Notes: generated by a model from the letters alone, not told the origin. A DNA stretch of 64,000 nt from Candidatus Synechococcus calcipolaris G9 (GCF_029582805.1 NZ_JAKKUT010000002.1:582001-646000); one strand, 5' to 3'. Positions 1 to 7,685 are shown, numbered from the stretch's first letter. Program-made: numbers and translations.

Positions 1-57
1 ATGGCTGGTCTGGTCATGGGGGTACTCCTGCAAGTTGCCCTTACTAGATATAAACCT

Positions 58-146
58 ACATATCGATTGAGTTCAGCGGCGGTTACCAACCTTTACATTC
101 CAACCAATAACGTTCATTCCGCCGCTGCAACGATTTGTTAGCTGGC
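58..146 (-). other. attC-like recombination site (integron cassette end)
   Basis: An imperfect palindrome lies just past the stop of the HEPN gene. On the minus strand it reads AGCTAACAAATCG, then GTTGCAGCGGCGG, a spacer of 36 bases, CCGCCGCTGAAC, then TCAATCG. The arms (71-82 and 119-131) match except for one extra base in one arm, which is a hallmark of attC sites. The outer R'' box (AGCTAAC) is close to RYYYAAC. The opposite outer box (near 60) is poor, so the site may be decayed. No integrase gene is visible. Alternative: an ordinary transcription-terminator-like hairpin or a REP-type palindrome, although the order of sub-boxes fits attC better. Confidence 0.55.
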
Positions 147-164
147 TTACACCGTATGCTATTC

Positions 165-914
165 CTACAGTACTTGATGAATGTTTTCGACCAGTTTCTC
201 AATGAAATCAACTGCATCACCGACAATCACCTCATCAATGTTCCATCGGTTTCCAATATTAAAAGTTGGATCTATGTCAGCTTCATGAGCGATTTTATTT
301 CTTCGATCAACGATTGAATTCAGTTGCTGCTTCACATCCTTCGCAGATATAGCCATATGGATAGCTACCTCATCCCACAATTTTTTGTCTGAGATGTATC
401 TGATTGCATCAGCAATCTTGTCTGCTTGTTGAAAACTTTGGTATCCCAAACGTTCCCTAATTTCGCTCTCCAACCAAGAAGTATTATTGAGTCTGGCTAG
501 GATGCTACTCGATATTGTGGGGATAAAAGCTGAAATCGTTTGGGATTGCTGGAGAAACTCATATCCTTGATCTTGTTGAATATCAGCTTCGAGCCAAGAG
601 GCAATATCAATTGCTGTTAGTCGATCTTGACGCGCACCGCCCAACGAAACTTGAAAGCGTGAAAATGCTGACTGAGTTGTATTCCCTGAAGGTATTGGCT
701 CAGAACGTTGTCCTCGATGAATTTCCAGCATTCCTAGCGTCACAACTTCATGCACATAATAATCCAATGCGCTCACAGCGAGAACCAGTGCAGCACGTAA
801 CATATCTGACACATCAAGCGCGCCTGTGGCTTCAGCATTGACAGAATTATGAAGTGCAATTAGGTCTCGAACGCGACCAATGCTGATACGAAATTGGTCA
901 AGCGCTGACTGCAT
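165..914 (-). CDS. HEPN-domain protein, probable RNase (RiboL-PSP-HEPN-like)
   Basis: A 249-residue soluble, helical protein. Residues 204-210 (RRNKIAH) form the R-x4-H motif of HEPN ribonucleases, followed by acidic HEAD. The N-terminal half has a helix ending in SALDYYVHEV, typical of HEPN folds of the RiboL-PSP group. Residues 106-135 and 146-175 repeat each other with a period of 40 (SWLE..I....GY....QQ....I), so the middle of the protein arose by internal duplication. Its ATG lies inside the end of the ParA-like gene (17-base overlap), so the pair is probably translationally coupled. HEPN proteins are commonly toxins or abortive-infection effectors; that role here is inference. No signal peptide or membrane segment is seen. 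Confidence 0.75.
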   Translation of the reverse strand: MQSALDQFRISIGRVRDLIALHNSVNAEATGALDVSDMLRAALVLAVSALDYYVHEVVTLGMLEIHRGQRSEPIPSGNTTQSAFSRFQVSLGGARQDRLTAIDIASWLEADIQQDQGYEFLQQSQTISAFIPTISSSILARLNNTSWLESEIRERLGYQSFQQADKIADAIRYISDKKLWDEVAIHMAISAKDVKQQLNSIVDRRNKIAHEADIDPTFNIGNRWNIDEVIVGDAVDFIEKLVENIHQVL

Positions 915-1968
915 ACGCGGAGCTTTTGGAACTTAATGCAATGATTTTGTCTGCCAAACCTGAAAAAGTTTGCCTAAACTCTTCCTGCTTCTTCTGATTT
1001 CGCTCCAAAACAATGCCTGTTTGTCCTAACTGCTGAGGGGTTAAGTCATAAACTGGGGTTCGATGCTCCTGAGATAGGGCAATGAGGCTATTGAAGTTGG
1101 AAATCTTTGCAAGAGAAAGGTTACTTTCAATTTCCTGATCTTTGTAAATCTGATTTGGCAACATCATATTGCTCATCCTTAGAGTTGGAATTAGCTTTTC
1201 AGAGACAGCTTTTTCAATCTTCTCAATCCACGTTTGAAACGCAGCCGTTTCTTTACCTCGGATAATTCGATAGTTTTGAACGATAATTCCCAAGAAACGC
1301 AACTTAATATCAGGAAAAGGATAATTGGCTTCTCTTAAAATTTGCAGTGAACTTGCTGACTTAGCCCAGGCATACCATCTCGGCAGCATCTTAGCCAAAG
1401 AATGAATTGCCATTACAGAAAAAAAGTCCGCAGTCGTAGGTACTAAGAAAAAGTCACTAATCATCAGCAGATTCTGATTAATTGAGCCTAAACTAGGACT
1501 CATATCAATCAAAATATAGTCTGCATTAAACTTAGTTGCTGTTTTCTCAAACAAATCATTGATAGAACCTGGCAAGTTCTTAAGGGTTTGAATTGAACCA
1601 CTTAGTTCTTGAGCAATACCAAGAGTTACTTCGTACTCAGCAAAACCAACGTGACCAGGCAATAAAAATAAATCATCCCGACCTTGTACTGGAATACAGT
1701 CGACAGCTTCAATCGCTCTCGGTTGTGATTCAAATGCCGGAGCTAAACCTGTCTTTATGTTTGAAGTCGTATTATAAATTTCTTGAATTCGCGCCTCGTC
1801 ATCCTCAGTTTCTTCTCCTAAAGCCATGCCCGTGAGGTTACATTGTGGGTCGCTGTCCACAAGAATTACTCTTTTGCCTTTCGAGGCAAGCATCCAGCCC
1901 AAATTGAAGGTGGTTGTAGTTTTGCTAACTCCGCCCTTGTGGTTAAATAAGGCAATTTTTTGAACCAT
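898..1968 (-). CDS. ParA/MinD-type P-loop ATPase (AAA_31)
   Basis: A 356-residue protein with the deviant Walker A motif KGGVSKTT (residues 11-18), the switch motif DSDPQCNLTG (from residue 38) and a Walker B-like ILIDMSPS near residue 155. ParA ATPases bind DNA non-specifically as ATP dimers and position plasmids, chromosomes or protein cargo. It is longer than chromosomal ParA (about 260), nearer to plasmid-type forms. No ParB gene is next to it; the partner is the HEPN gene, which overlaps its 3' end by 17 bases. This argues against a plain partition locus. The gene is AT-richer than the core genes around it and I saw no HIP1 octamer in it, consistent with transfer. Confidence 0.9.
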   Translation of the reverse strand: MVQKIALFNHKGGVSKTTTTFNLGWMLASKGKRVILVDSDPQCNLTGMALGEETEDDEARIQEIYNTTSNIKTGLAPAFESQPRAIEAVDCIPVQGRDDLFLLPGHVGFAEYEVTLGIAQELSGSIQTLKNLPGSINDLFEKTATKFNADYILIDMSPSLGSINQNLLMISDFFLVPTTADFFSVMAIHSLAKMLPRWYAWAKSASSLQILREANYPFPDIKLRFLGIIVQNYRIIRGKETAAFQTWIEKIEKAVSEKLIPTLRMSNMMLPNQIYKDQEIESNLSLAKISNFNSLIALSQEHRTPVYDLTPQQLGQTGIVLERNQKKQEEFRQTFSGLADKIIALSSKSSAYAVSA

Positions 1969-2239
1969 TACACCAAGCCTTCTTGTGATAACGAGGTCGC
2001 TAGCTGCTTGGAACAGAACTCAAGAGGAAAGATAATCTTTATCCTTTAGCCTTCAGTATAGCTTGAAGCTTGCTGAACATAACCCAACCAGATCACCCGT
2101 CGCTACTGCCCTCACTGACAACCCTCTGGATGATTTTACAGCCGCAGACAATACTGAAACCATTGCCCCACCGACAATTTTCTAGGTGTTTTCCGACTTG
2201 CAGGCAACTTCAAGGAACGAGTGCAAGGACTTTCAGCGG

Positions 2240-2253
2240 AGCCAGCTAACAAA
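2240..2253. repeat. 14-bp inverted repeat, second boundary of the ParA-HEPN module
   Basis: AGCCAGCTAACAAA here is the exact reverse complement of TTTGTTAGCTGGCT at 134-147. The two copies enclose the ParA-HEPN operon. Read in the gene direction (minus strand), the module begins with GTTAGCTGGC, like the GTTRRRY start of an integron cassette, and ends with the complementary AGCTAAC box of the attC-like site. The repeat starts four bases beyond the mlaE stop. The rest of the gap 1969-2239 probably holds the parA promoter; a short open stretch there (near 2020-2185, plus strand) has no start and resembles no protein I know. Confidence 0.6.
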
Positions 2254-2256
2254 GTT

Positions 2257-3075
2257 TTAAAGAGATTGAACCCCAACAGTACTACTACCCCCAAACAAAA
2301 TCCAGGACAAAAAGAAGTTTGCGATAAAAATTGTCATTAGGGCCATAACCACCGCCGCAGTGGTTGATTGCCCCACCCCTTTAGCTCCCCCCCGTGTCGT
2401 CAAGCCCCAGCTACAACCAATAATGGCAACGATACCGCCAAAAATAACCGCTTTGATAATGGCACTCCAAATATCCCAGGGGCCAAGGAAGTTTTGAATG
2501 GATTCGAGAAAGAGGGTTCTGGGAATGTCATAGAAATAAAAGGCAATTAACATGCCGCCATAGAGGCCAGTAATCAGGGAAAGAATCATTAGCACCGGTA
2601 ACATCAGTCCACAGGCAATAAACCGTGGAACCACAAGGTAATCTATGGGATCTGTTCCCAGCATATGGAGGGCATCAATTTGTTCAGTGACTCGCATCGT
2701 GCCAATTTCAGCGGCAAAGGCAGAACCAACGCGGCCAGCCAAGACAACGGCGGTGAGGACAGGGCCCAATTCCCGTGTCAGGGCAATGGCAAGAACACCA
2801 CCGACAGCGGAAGATGCGCCAAAGCTAATAAATTCCCGTGCCACTTGAATTGTAAACACCATACCCACAAACATGGCCGTGAGGAGGGCGACCCAAACGG
2901 AACCGGGGCCAACAATTGCCATTTGTTCTATCGTGTTCCGAATATTGATGCGCCCTTGGCAAATATGGAGTGTGACCTGACCCGCCAGCAAAAAGGCAGA
3001 ACCCAGACGTTGCAGTCGTTGACTCTTGCCAAATTGAGCTAGGGAACGCTTGAAACTGACTTTGGGCAATAGCAT
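2257..3075 (-). CDS. mlaE: MlaE-family ABC transporter permease
   Basis: A 272-residue integral membrane protein of the MlaE/YrbE (DUF140) permease family, which forms the membrane core of ABC systems moving phospholipids or other lipids between membranes. Family signatures include RELGPVLTAVVLAGRVGSAF and a following AEIGTMRVTEQIDALHMLG, around residues 125-165. About five or six hydrophobic segments fill the rest. In cyanobacteria the ATPase and MCE-domain partners are often elsewhere, and none is adjacent here. It follows the DUF3172 gene by 17 bases on the same strand, so the two probably form an operon. Length is normal for the family. Confidence 0.92.
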   Translation of the reverse strand: MLLPKVSFKRSLAQFGKSQRLQRLGSAFLLAGQVTLHICQGRINIRNTIEQMAIVGPGSVWVALLTAMFVGMVFTIQVAREFISFGASSAVGGVLAIALTRELGPVLTAVVLAGRVGSAFAAEIGTMRVTEQIDALHMLGTDPIDYLVVPRFIACGLMLPVLMILSLITGLYGGMLIAFYFYDIPRTLFLESIQNFLGPWDIWSAIIKAVIFGGIVAIIGCSWGLTTRGGAKGVGQSTTAAVVMALMTIFIANFFLSWILFGGSSTVGVQSL

Positions 3076-3092
3076 TGGGGTGGGATCTACCG

Positions 3093-3647
3093 CTAAAAGT
3101 TATTGGTTTCTCTTGGACTGCCCCCTAACCCTGGTAGACCAAGGAAGAGATTTTTATCGGCATTACTTTGATATAAGCAGGTAATTTCCGGATTACCTTC
3201 TAAATTGCCAACGTAGCCAAAGGTATTGAGTCGCTGCTTACAGGTTCGCAGTTGCTCCGAGGTGATGAGTTTCCGCTGCTCTAGTAGGGGAATATTATTC
3301 ACCCGGATCACACAACCTGGCTGCATCACTGGCTGGGAGACAAATACGGAAAAGGGGTTAAAGGTTACGAAAATGCGGGTATCAACGGCGATCGCACTGG
3401 CTCCAAACTGAACACAGATTTCTGGATTGGGGGCACTTTGATCAATAAATTGGGTGGAGGCCACATTTTCTGGGGTAAAGCTGGTGGTCTTACTAAAAAG
3501 AACCCCCACACCAATACCGATGACAAAAACTCCTCCCAAGATAGCCAGGGTACGGGAGTTCAGCTTTGAGTCTGGTTGGGGAGGTCGCTGGGGCGTTCGG
3601 GGATTAGCAGACCGAGAAGAAGGGCGAGGTGTGGGGCGACGCGGCAT
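3093..3647 (-). CDS. DUF3172 membrane-anchored protein
   Basis: A 184-residue protein with a proline/arginine/serine-rich basic N-terminus (residues 1-30), one transmembrane helix (about 33-50, LAILGGVFVIGIGVGVLF), then a small globular domain containing four cysteines. It matches the cyanobacterial family DUF3172, whose function is unknown. The likely topology is a cytoplasmic basic tail with the domain on the far side of the membrane. It sits 17 bases upstream of mlaE on the same strand, which makes a shared role in lipid transport possible but unproven. Confidence 0.8.
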   Translation of the reverse strand: MPRRPTPRPSSRSANPRTPQRPPQPDSKLNSRTLAILGGVFVIGIGVGVLFSKTTSFTPENVASTQFIDQSAPNPEICVQFGASAIAVDTRIFVTFNPFSVFVSQPVMQPGCVIRVNNIPLLEQRKLITSEQLRTCKQRLNTFGYVGNLEGNPEITCLYQSNADKNLFLGLPGLGGSPRETNNF

Positions 3648-3741
3648 AGCAAGTCACAAAACGTAAAAGGACAGTATTGACCCTGATGGGCGATCGCAAA
3701 GGATATCCCCTCCAGTATGCCGTTTGCCGATCAACTTTGGC

Positions 3742-3987
3742 CTATTGCTTTGGCTTTGCTTTATTAACTTTCAGAACCCGTCCAAGCCAAGTCGCCCCAT
3801 CGAGATCCTCAATGGCAGAGTCTTCTTGGGTTTCATCCGCTAGTTCCACGAAGGCAAATCCCCGCCGTTTCCCTGTTTCCCGATCGATGGGTAAAACAAT
3901 TCGCCGAATTGAGCCATACTTATCAAAGACTTCCCGGAGGTTTTCTTCGGTTGCATCGTAGGATAAATTTCCGATATAGAGTGTCAT
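3742..3987 (-). CDS. rbp: Small RRM RNA-binding protein (cyanobacterial Rbp)
   Basis: An 81-residue protein that is one RNA-recognition motif: RNP2 LYIGNL at residues 3-8 and RNP1 RGFAFVEL near residues 42-49. Cyanobacterial Rbp proteins bind RNA, are often cold-induced, and some help localise mRNAs to the thylakoid. This one lacks the glycine-rich tail found on some paralogues and ends in basic KVNKAKPKQ. A perfect 7-bp inverted repeat stands immediately upstream of the start codon and may control translation. Confidence 0.93.
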   Translation of the reverse strand: MTLYIGNLSYDATEENLREVFDKYGSIRRIVLPIDRETGKRRGFAFVELADETQEDSAIEDLDGATWLGRVLKVNKAKPKQ

Positions 3988-3992
3988 GATCC

Positions 3993-4015
3993 GAACTCAG
4001 TTCAATTTTGAGTTC
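3993..4015 (-). promoter_or_regulatory. Hairpin in the rbp 5' leader
   Basis: GAACTCA (3993-3999) and TGAGTTC (4009-4015) form a perfect 7-bp stem with a 9-base loop. In the rbp transcript the stem ends about five bases before AUG and directly precedes the GGAUC that could act as a weak ribosome-binding site. Such a position could let temperature or Rbp itself control translation. The regulatory role is inferred from position only. Confidence 0.4.
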
Positions 4016-4209
4016 ATCATAGCCTTTCCCCTTACCCAATCCATGCGATCCAGGCTACAGATTGTGGGGAAATGCAATTAAATTTAATAAAGATTCCTAG
4101 GAATTCCCCATCCCCCTGTAAACAGAGGCCTTCACCGTTAACCCAACCCCTAAAATAGGAAGGCCATACCCGATCGCCCGGGGCGAGAATCTGTAGGAGA
4201 ATACCGCCG

Positions 4210-4491
4210 ATGATTAGTAAGGATGAAGTCTTACGGGTTGCCCACCTGGCCCGACTTGAACTGGAGAGTGCTGAAGTGGGTGCGCTCACAGATCAATTAA
4301 GTTCCATTCTGGACTACGTGAATCAATTGAGTGAATTAGACGTGAGTAGGGTTGCTCCCACCACCCGGGCCATTGAGGTGAGTAATGTCACCCGTAGTGA
4401 TACCCTCATCCCCTATGAAAACCGCGCAGGCCTGCTGGCGATCGCCCCGGATCGGGAAGATGAATTTTTCCGTGTGCCTAAAATCATGTAA
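4210..4491 (+). CDS. gatC: Asp-tRNA(Asn)/Glu-tRNA(Gln) amidotransferase subunit C
   Basis: A 93-residue GatC, the small clamp subunit of the GatCAB amidotransferase that converts misacylated Glu-tRNA(Gln) (and Asp-tRNA(Asn)) to the amidated form. Recognisable segments are VLRVAHLARLEL near the N-terminus, the middle VNQLSELDVSRVAPTTRA, and the C-terminal DEFFRVPKIM. Length is normal. gatA and gatB are not adjacent, as is common in cyanobacteria. The next gene starts 27 bases downstream on the same strand. Confidence 0.95.
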   Translation: MISKDEVLRVAHLARLELESAEVGALTDQLSSILDYVNQLSELDVSRVAPTTRAIEVSNVTRSDTLIPYENRAGLLAIAPDREDEFFRVPKIM

Positions 4492-4518
4492 AGATACCCT
4501 TAACTTAAACCGGAGCCT

Positions 4519-4986
4519 ATGGCAAAGCGTAAACGTCGTCCCCTAGAACTGGATCTATTTCCGTTCCTTTCCGTCCTAGCTTGCACCATTGGTACCCTCA
4601 TTCTCATGGTGGTGGTCATCAGTACCAGTAGTCTGAGTAAGGAGCAGCAAAGTGTCCAGATTCTGGCCCGGGAAACGGCCCAAAATGAGGGAAAAACACC
4701 CCGCTATGTGGAATGTCGGGAGAATGGGGTGGTGATCCATCCCCAGCAAACCCTTGTGCCCCTACGGGAGATGGAAAACACCTCCTCCCTTTTGGCGGTG
4801 TTCCTCAATGGTCTGCGGGGCCGTCAGTCCGAGTACATTATTATTGCGGTGCGCCCCGATGGCTTTGACTGTTTTGAGCAGTTGCGCTATCAGGCAGAAC
4901 AGGCGGGGATCCCCATTGGCTATGAACCCTTTAATGCCGACTGGCAACTCTGTATCCCCGAACCGGGCCGCAGTCGCTGTGATTGA
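4519..4986 (+). CDS. ExbD/ZorB-like single-span membrane protein, function unknown
   Basis: A 155-residue protein: basic start (MAKRKRRPLEL), one transmembrane helix (about residues 14-36, with LFPFLSVLACTIGTL), then a periplasmic-side domain. The arrangement resembles ExbD/TolR-like proteins, which work with MotA/TolQ-type proton channels, and the ending segment AVRPDGFDCFEQLR with GIPIGYEP recalls ExbD-like proteins of planctomycetes. No ExbB/TolQ/MotA partner is next to it. It follows gatC by 27 bases. The assignment is tentative; it may simply be a conserved cyanobacterial membrane protein. Confidence 0.6.
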   Translation: MAKRKRRPLELDLFPFLSVLACTIGTLILMVVVISTSSLSKEQQSVQILARETAQNEGKTPRYVECRENGVVIHPQQTLVPLREMENTSSLLAVFLNGLRGRQSEYIIIAVRPDGFDCFEQLRYQAEQAGIPIGYEPFNADWQLCIPEPGRSRCD

Positions 4987-5034
4987 GAAAAAACCGTAAG
5001 CATTTCTCACCCTTGATCCAAGGGCATGGATCCT

Positions 5035-5586
5035 TCACATTTTCTGCAGCAAGAGTAACGTCGTGCTTCCGTAGCTTTTTTGGCGGCAGTGGAAATGATA
5101 ACGATCGGTCATGGCTTCCATGGTCGGCACTTGGCCCGTGCGGCATTCAACGGCCATTTCTCCCCCTGGGGCCAAAAAATTTCCCTGAAAAATTTCCGTG
5201 ATCACCGGCTGGTAGAGATCACTGTCGTAGGGGGGATCAAAATAAATAAAATCCACGGTTTTTTCGTCTAAGCGCGATAAGCTGTGACGTACATCCCCGC
5301 GAATAATTTGAATCTCTTGTTCGGGGCCGCACAAACCTTGCCAATTGGCACGAATCACTTGACAAGCCCGGGGAGATTGGTCGATCGCCATCACGATTTT
5401 TGCACCTCGACACAGGGCTTCGGCTCCCATTGCCCCACTGCCACTACAGATATCTAACCACCGACAGCCTTCAATGCGGCCCTGCCAAATATTAAAAATG
5501 GCTTCCCTGACACGGGCCGGCGTTGGCCGCGTGGCTAATCCTGGCAAGGTTTTTAGGGCACGTTGGCCGTGAATGCGTAATGCCAT
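5035..5586 (-). CDS. rsmD: 16S rRNA (guanine(966)-N2)-methyltransferase RsmD
   Basis: A 183-residue Rossmann-fold methyltransferase of the RsmD family that methylates G966 of 16S rRNA. It shows the SAM-binding motif DICSGSGAMGAEAL, an N-terminal TRPTPARVREAIFNIW, and the catalytic DPPY. I chose the ATG at 5586 (MALRIHGQR), because longer in-frame extensions only re-read the neighbouring gene. This ATG overlaps the TAA stop of the LysM/LytM gene by one base (TAATG), so the two genes are probably translationally coupled. Confidence 0.9.
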   Translation of the reverse strand: MALRIHGQRALKTLPGLATRPTPARVREAIFNIWQGRIEGCRWLDICSGSGAMGAEALCRGAKIVMAIDQSPRACQVIRANWQGLCGPEQEIQIIRGDVRHSLSRLDEKTVDFIYFDPPYDSDLYQPVITEIFQGNFLAPGGEMAVECRTGQVPTMEAMTDRYHFHCRQKSYGSTTLLLLQKM

Positions 5587-6443
5587 TAGGGACGACCTTG
5601 ACTCGGTGGGGCCCCAAGTAGGGAAAGGTAGGGGAGGGGATCCCGGGCCACCCAACCCTGGGGGGAGTTTTGCCGCAGTTCAAAATAGAGGCCCTGTTCT
5701 CCGGTTTGCCCTAGGGACGTTCCCGCTTGCACCGATTGGCCGACCCGCACCCGAATATTCTGCACCGAACTATACCGCGTTTGCCATCCCTGGGCATGGT
5801 TGATCACAATCAGGGAACCATAACCGGGGCGATCGCCGACAAAGGCAACGGTTCCTGCGGCTACAGCATAAATGGAGGCTGGGGTCGAGATTTGAAAGCG
5901 CACACCCGTGGGCATTGCACTGGTTTGTCCATCGGGGCGATCGGGGATGGTGGGGGCGATCGCTCCTAGGGGATAGCGTTGTAGGGGTGTTGTCACTAAT
6001 TCGGCAATGGGTTGGTTTTGCCGGACTGCTCCCTGCTCTGACCAGCGAACCCCAGGAATAAAAAGGGTTGGGGAATTGGCCTGACAGCCATTGACTTCAA
6101 AGAGAACATCCGGGCGAATTCCGTACCGTTGGGCAATATCTGGCAGGGATTCCTGCCTAGAGCGTTGAATCAGCACCCCATCCATGGGCGGAATAACAAT
6201 TGTAGTTCCGACTGAAACGGTTCCCTGACGTAAAACGGGATTTAACCCCAGGAGAGTGACCGGCCGGAGGCCATGGGCCTGGGCAACAGTCTCCAGGCGA
6301 TCGCCACCGCGCCATTGATAGGCGGTTAATCGTTCCAAAATAGGCACAGGGCAGGCCACTGTACTTTGCCCTCCTAGGACGAGTCCTGTCCCAACCACCC
6401 CCAGGATGATAAATAGGCGAAGATATTGGTCACATCCGTGCAT
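5586..6443 (-). CDS. LysM-type and degenerate LytM (M23-like) envelope protein
   Basis: About 285 residues from the ATG at 6443, which gives a proper signal peptide (MHGCDQYLRLFIILGVVGTG...). Two LysM-like segments follow (GDRLETVAQAHGLRPVTLLGLNP and ESLPDIAQRYGIRPDVLFEVN), which would bind peptidoglycan. The C-terminal domain has the M23/LytM fold pattern (IYAVAAGTVAFVGDRPGYGS) but lacks the zinc ligands: the expected H-x3-D is absent, the usual YAHL reads YSSV, and HLHFE reads LYFEL. It is therefore probably not a peptidase but an EnvC/NlpD-like activator or a wall-binding protein. Its stop overlaps the rsmD start. Confidence 0.8.
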   Translation of the reverse strand: MHGCDQYLRLFIILGVVGTGLVLGGQSTVACPVPILERLTAYQWRGGDRLETVAQAHGLRPVTLLGLNPVLRQGTVSVGTTIVIPPMDGVLIQRSRQESLPDIAQRYGIRPDVLFEVNGCQANSPTLFIPGVRWSEQGAVRQNQPIAELVTTPLQRYPLGAIAPTIPDRPDGQTSAMPTGVRFQISTPASIYAVAAGTVAFVGDRPGYGSLIVINHAQGWQTRYSSVQNIRVRVGQSVQAGTSLGQTGEQGLYFELRQNSPQGWVARDPLPYLSLLGAPPSQGRP

Positions 6444-6722
6444 GATCACCCTGTTTTCAAACCCTAGCATCAGTGTACTGATAACTGTTGAACAGGACAA
6501 TTAAGGGCACTCTAGATAATCCTGTGTTTCTAGAGGCTTTCTCATTAAGCTTCCCTTATTGCTACGACTCATTACTTGAATGCTAGGATAGGGGATGTGT
6601 GGAGTGAACAACTTAAATGCCTACCGATGCTCAATGTGACCCTGACTGAAAAAAGTGGACAAACTCCAAGGGTCGCCCATGAAGGAGAATGTCCAAATGA
6701 CCCAAAAACCAAGACGAACATT

Positions 6723-7685
6723 TATAGCAACTGCATATATAGATTAGGACATAATATAGAGGAAAAATCTGCCCTTGATTGAGAAAGTTTCATGCCCAAA
6801 GCCTATGACTATGATTTTCGGCGTAAAGTCCTCGAAGCCATCGAACTCAACGGGATGACTCGGAGTGAAGCGAGTGAGGCATTTGGAATCAGCCGCAACA
6901 CAATTCATCAGTGGTTCAAACTCAGGGCAGAAACGGGAGACCTTCAATCGCGCCCCCACAATCATTTCGGTCATAGCCATAAAATTATCGATTGGGACAG
7001 ATTCAAAACATTTGTTGGGACGCATTCGGATAAAACGCAAGTGCAACTCGCGGAATTATGGGACGACGAGATTAGTGACCGAACCATTAGCCGTGCTCTC
7101 AAGCGCATCAACTTCAGCCGTAAAAAAAAGCTATGGCTACCAAGAGCGTAACGAGGAGCAGCGAGTTGAGTTTTTAGGGCAGCTAGCAACGGTTGAGTCG
7201 GAATCGATAGTGTATGCCGATGAATCAGGGATGGATAATCGTGACCAATATGACTATGGCTATAACCCAAAAGGGGAGCGTCTCTTTGCCCTCAAATCAG
7301 GTTGTCGGAGTGGACGGGTCAATATGATTGCGGCTCTGTGTGCAGGTCAATTGATGGCTCCATTTACCGTAGAGGGCATGTGTAATCGCTCCATCTTTGA
7401 GGTATGGCGAGAAACCTGCTTGATTCCCGTATTGCAGCCAGGGCAGACGCTCGTGATTGACAATGCCAGTTTTCACAAAGGCGGACGAATTGAAGAACTG
7501 GTGAAAGCAGCAGGCTGTGAGGTATGGTACTTGCCCCCCTATTCTCCCGACTTGAATCCCATTGAAAAATGTTGGTCATGGATTAAGAGCCGGATTCGCA
7601 AATGCTTAGGTGAGTTTGACACCCTACGAGAAGCGATGGAGAACGTTCTAAGCATAGCGTCCTAATCTATATGGCGACTGCTATA
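6723..7685 (+). mobile_element. IS630-family insertion sequence
   Basis: A complete element of about 0.96 kb. Its terminal inverted repeats (6723-6750 and 7659-7685) both begin TATAGCA and share ATATAGATTAGGAC, with a few mismatches between. The ends carry TA on each side, as expected from the TA target duplication of the IS630/Tc1 group. It inserted into an IS3-family OrfA after the codons for MTQKPRRTF: joining the flanks across one TA restores the reading frame. It encodes one transposase in two frames. Confidence 0.85.
6792..7665 (+). CDS. IS630 transposase, needing a +1 frameshift
   Basis: The first frame (6792-7151) gives an N-terminal helix-turn-helix part (SEASEAFGISRNTIHQWFK). The second frame (joined near 7122, ending 7665) gives the DDE catalytic part: DESGMD, LVIDNASFH and PYSPDLNPIEKCW hold the Asp, Asp and Glu. 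The frames meet at a run of eight A (7122-7129), a good site for ribosomal or transcriptional slippage, as in many IS630 elements. It could equally be a disabling indel. The stop lies inside the right terminal repeat. Confidence 0.82.

Noticed and set aside
1-141. Open frame at the window edge (plus strand)
   Set aside because: It runs through the attC-like palindrome, has only about 46 codons, and resembles no known protein.
5587-5655. Extension of rsmD upstream of 5586
   Set aside because: The extra residues re-read the LysM/LytM gene; the TAATG junction and family N-terminus support 5586.
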